Program-made: the position numbers and the translations under genes
Notes under the pieces: model-generated
What the model saw: only the letters and a program-made list of their open reading frames with translations
What the model was told of the DNA's origin: nothing
Databases searched by the model: none
Part shown: in pieces, positions 5,920 through 6,021 of the stretch
Layout: each line of letters opens with the position of its first letter
Position numbering within the stretch: position 1 is the first letter of the stretch
Source of the DNA: Caulobacteraceae bacterium
GTDB lineage: Bacteria; Pseudomonadota; Alphaproteobacteria; Caulobacterales; Caulobacteraceae
Direction: 5' to 3'
DNA: 6,021 nt
Assembly: GCA_947479185.1 (NCBI GenBank)
Contig: CANJYY010000178.1
Coordinates: 1-6,021 of the forward strand

Positions 5920-6021
5920 ATGCGCCAACTTTTCACCGTTCTGACGGCCTCGCTGATGCTGGCCGGTCCGGTGGCTGCCGCCGAGGCGCCCTCCGCCGCC
6001 ACCAGCAAGGCCCAGGCGGCC
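5920..6021 (+). CDS. Secreted or periplasmic protein, 5' part only (runs off the right edge)
   Basis: The visible 34 codons read as a signal peptide: Met-Arg-Gln, a hydrophobic core Leu-Phe-Thr-Val-Leu-Thr-Ala-Ser-Leu-Met-Leu-Ala-Gly (4-16), then Pro-Val-Ala-Ala-Ala with likely cleavage before Glu-Ala at about 21/22. The mature part begins Ala/Ser/Thr-rich (Ala-Pro-Ser-Ala-Ala-Thr-Ser-Lys), a typical flexible linker. No lipobox cysteine is seen, so it should be a soluble periplasmic or secreted protein rather than a lipoprotein. Nothing more can be said about its function. It could be cotranscribed with the DedA-like gene (74-nt gap) or have its own promoter. Confidence 0.7.
   Translation, partial: MRQLFTVLTASLMLAGPVAAAEAPSAATSKAQAA

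Overview
The window looks like ordinary chromosomal DNA of a high-GC alphaproteobacterium, most likely a member of the Caulobacterales (Caulobacter, Phenylobacterium or Brevundimonas type). The assignment rests on very high G+C at third codon positions, dense gene packing, the protein sequence flavour, and promoter-like elements that fit the TTGAC-N(10-14)-GCTANAWC pattern of Caulobacter housekeeping promoters. It is an inference made without any database search. I see no mobile element, CRISPR array, tRNA or rRNA.

Layout from left to right: (1) the 3' end of an unrecognised gene on the + strand; (2) a convergent Old Yellow Enzyme-type ene-reductase on the - strand, whose stop codon shares a CTAG with gene 1; (3) a divergent + strand secreted class A acid phosphatase (PAP2 superfamily) with a substituted third catalytic motif; (4) a convergent - strand pair, a class I aspartate/prephenate-type aminotransferase followed 4 nt later by a DUF695 protein; (5) upstream of that pair on the same strand, an orphan ParA-family ATPase of about 218 residues; (6) a divergent + strand TVP38/TMEM64 (DedA-like, VTT domain) membrane protein; (7) the 5' end of a secreted or periplasmic protein running off the right edge.

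The genes do not form one pathway. The aminotransferase and DUF695 gene form a probable two-gene operon with its own candidate promoter. The ParA gene may be read with them or alone. The other genes are single units arranged as convergent or divergent pairs.

The most interesting non-coding signals are in the two divergent intergenic regions (ene-reductase/phosphatase and ParA/DedA-like). They share a two-part motif in the same orientation. In the ParA/DedA-like region this motif is built into nested inverted repeats that give promoter-like elements on both strands. A 12-bp palindrome also lies exactly in the spacer of the candidate aminotransferase promoter. I find no convincing evidence for a wholly new multi-gene system here.
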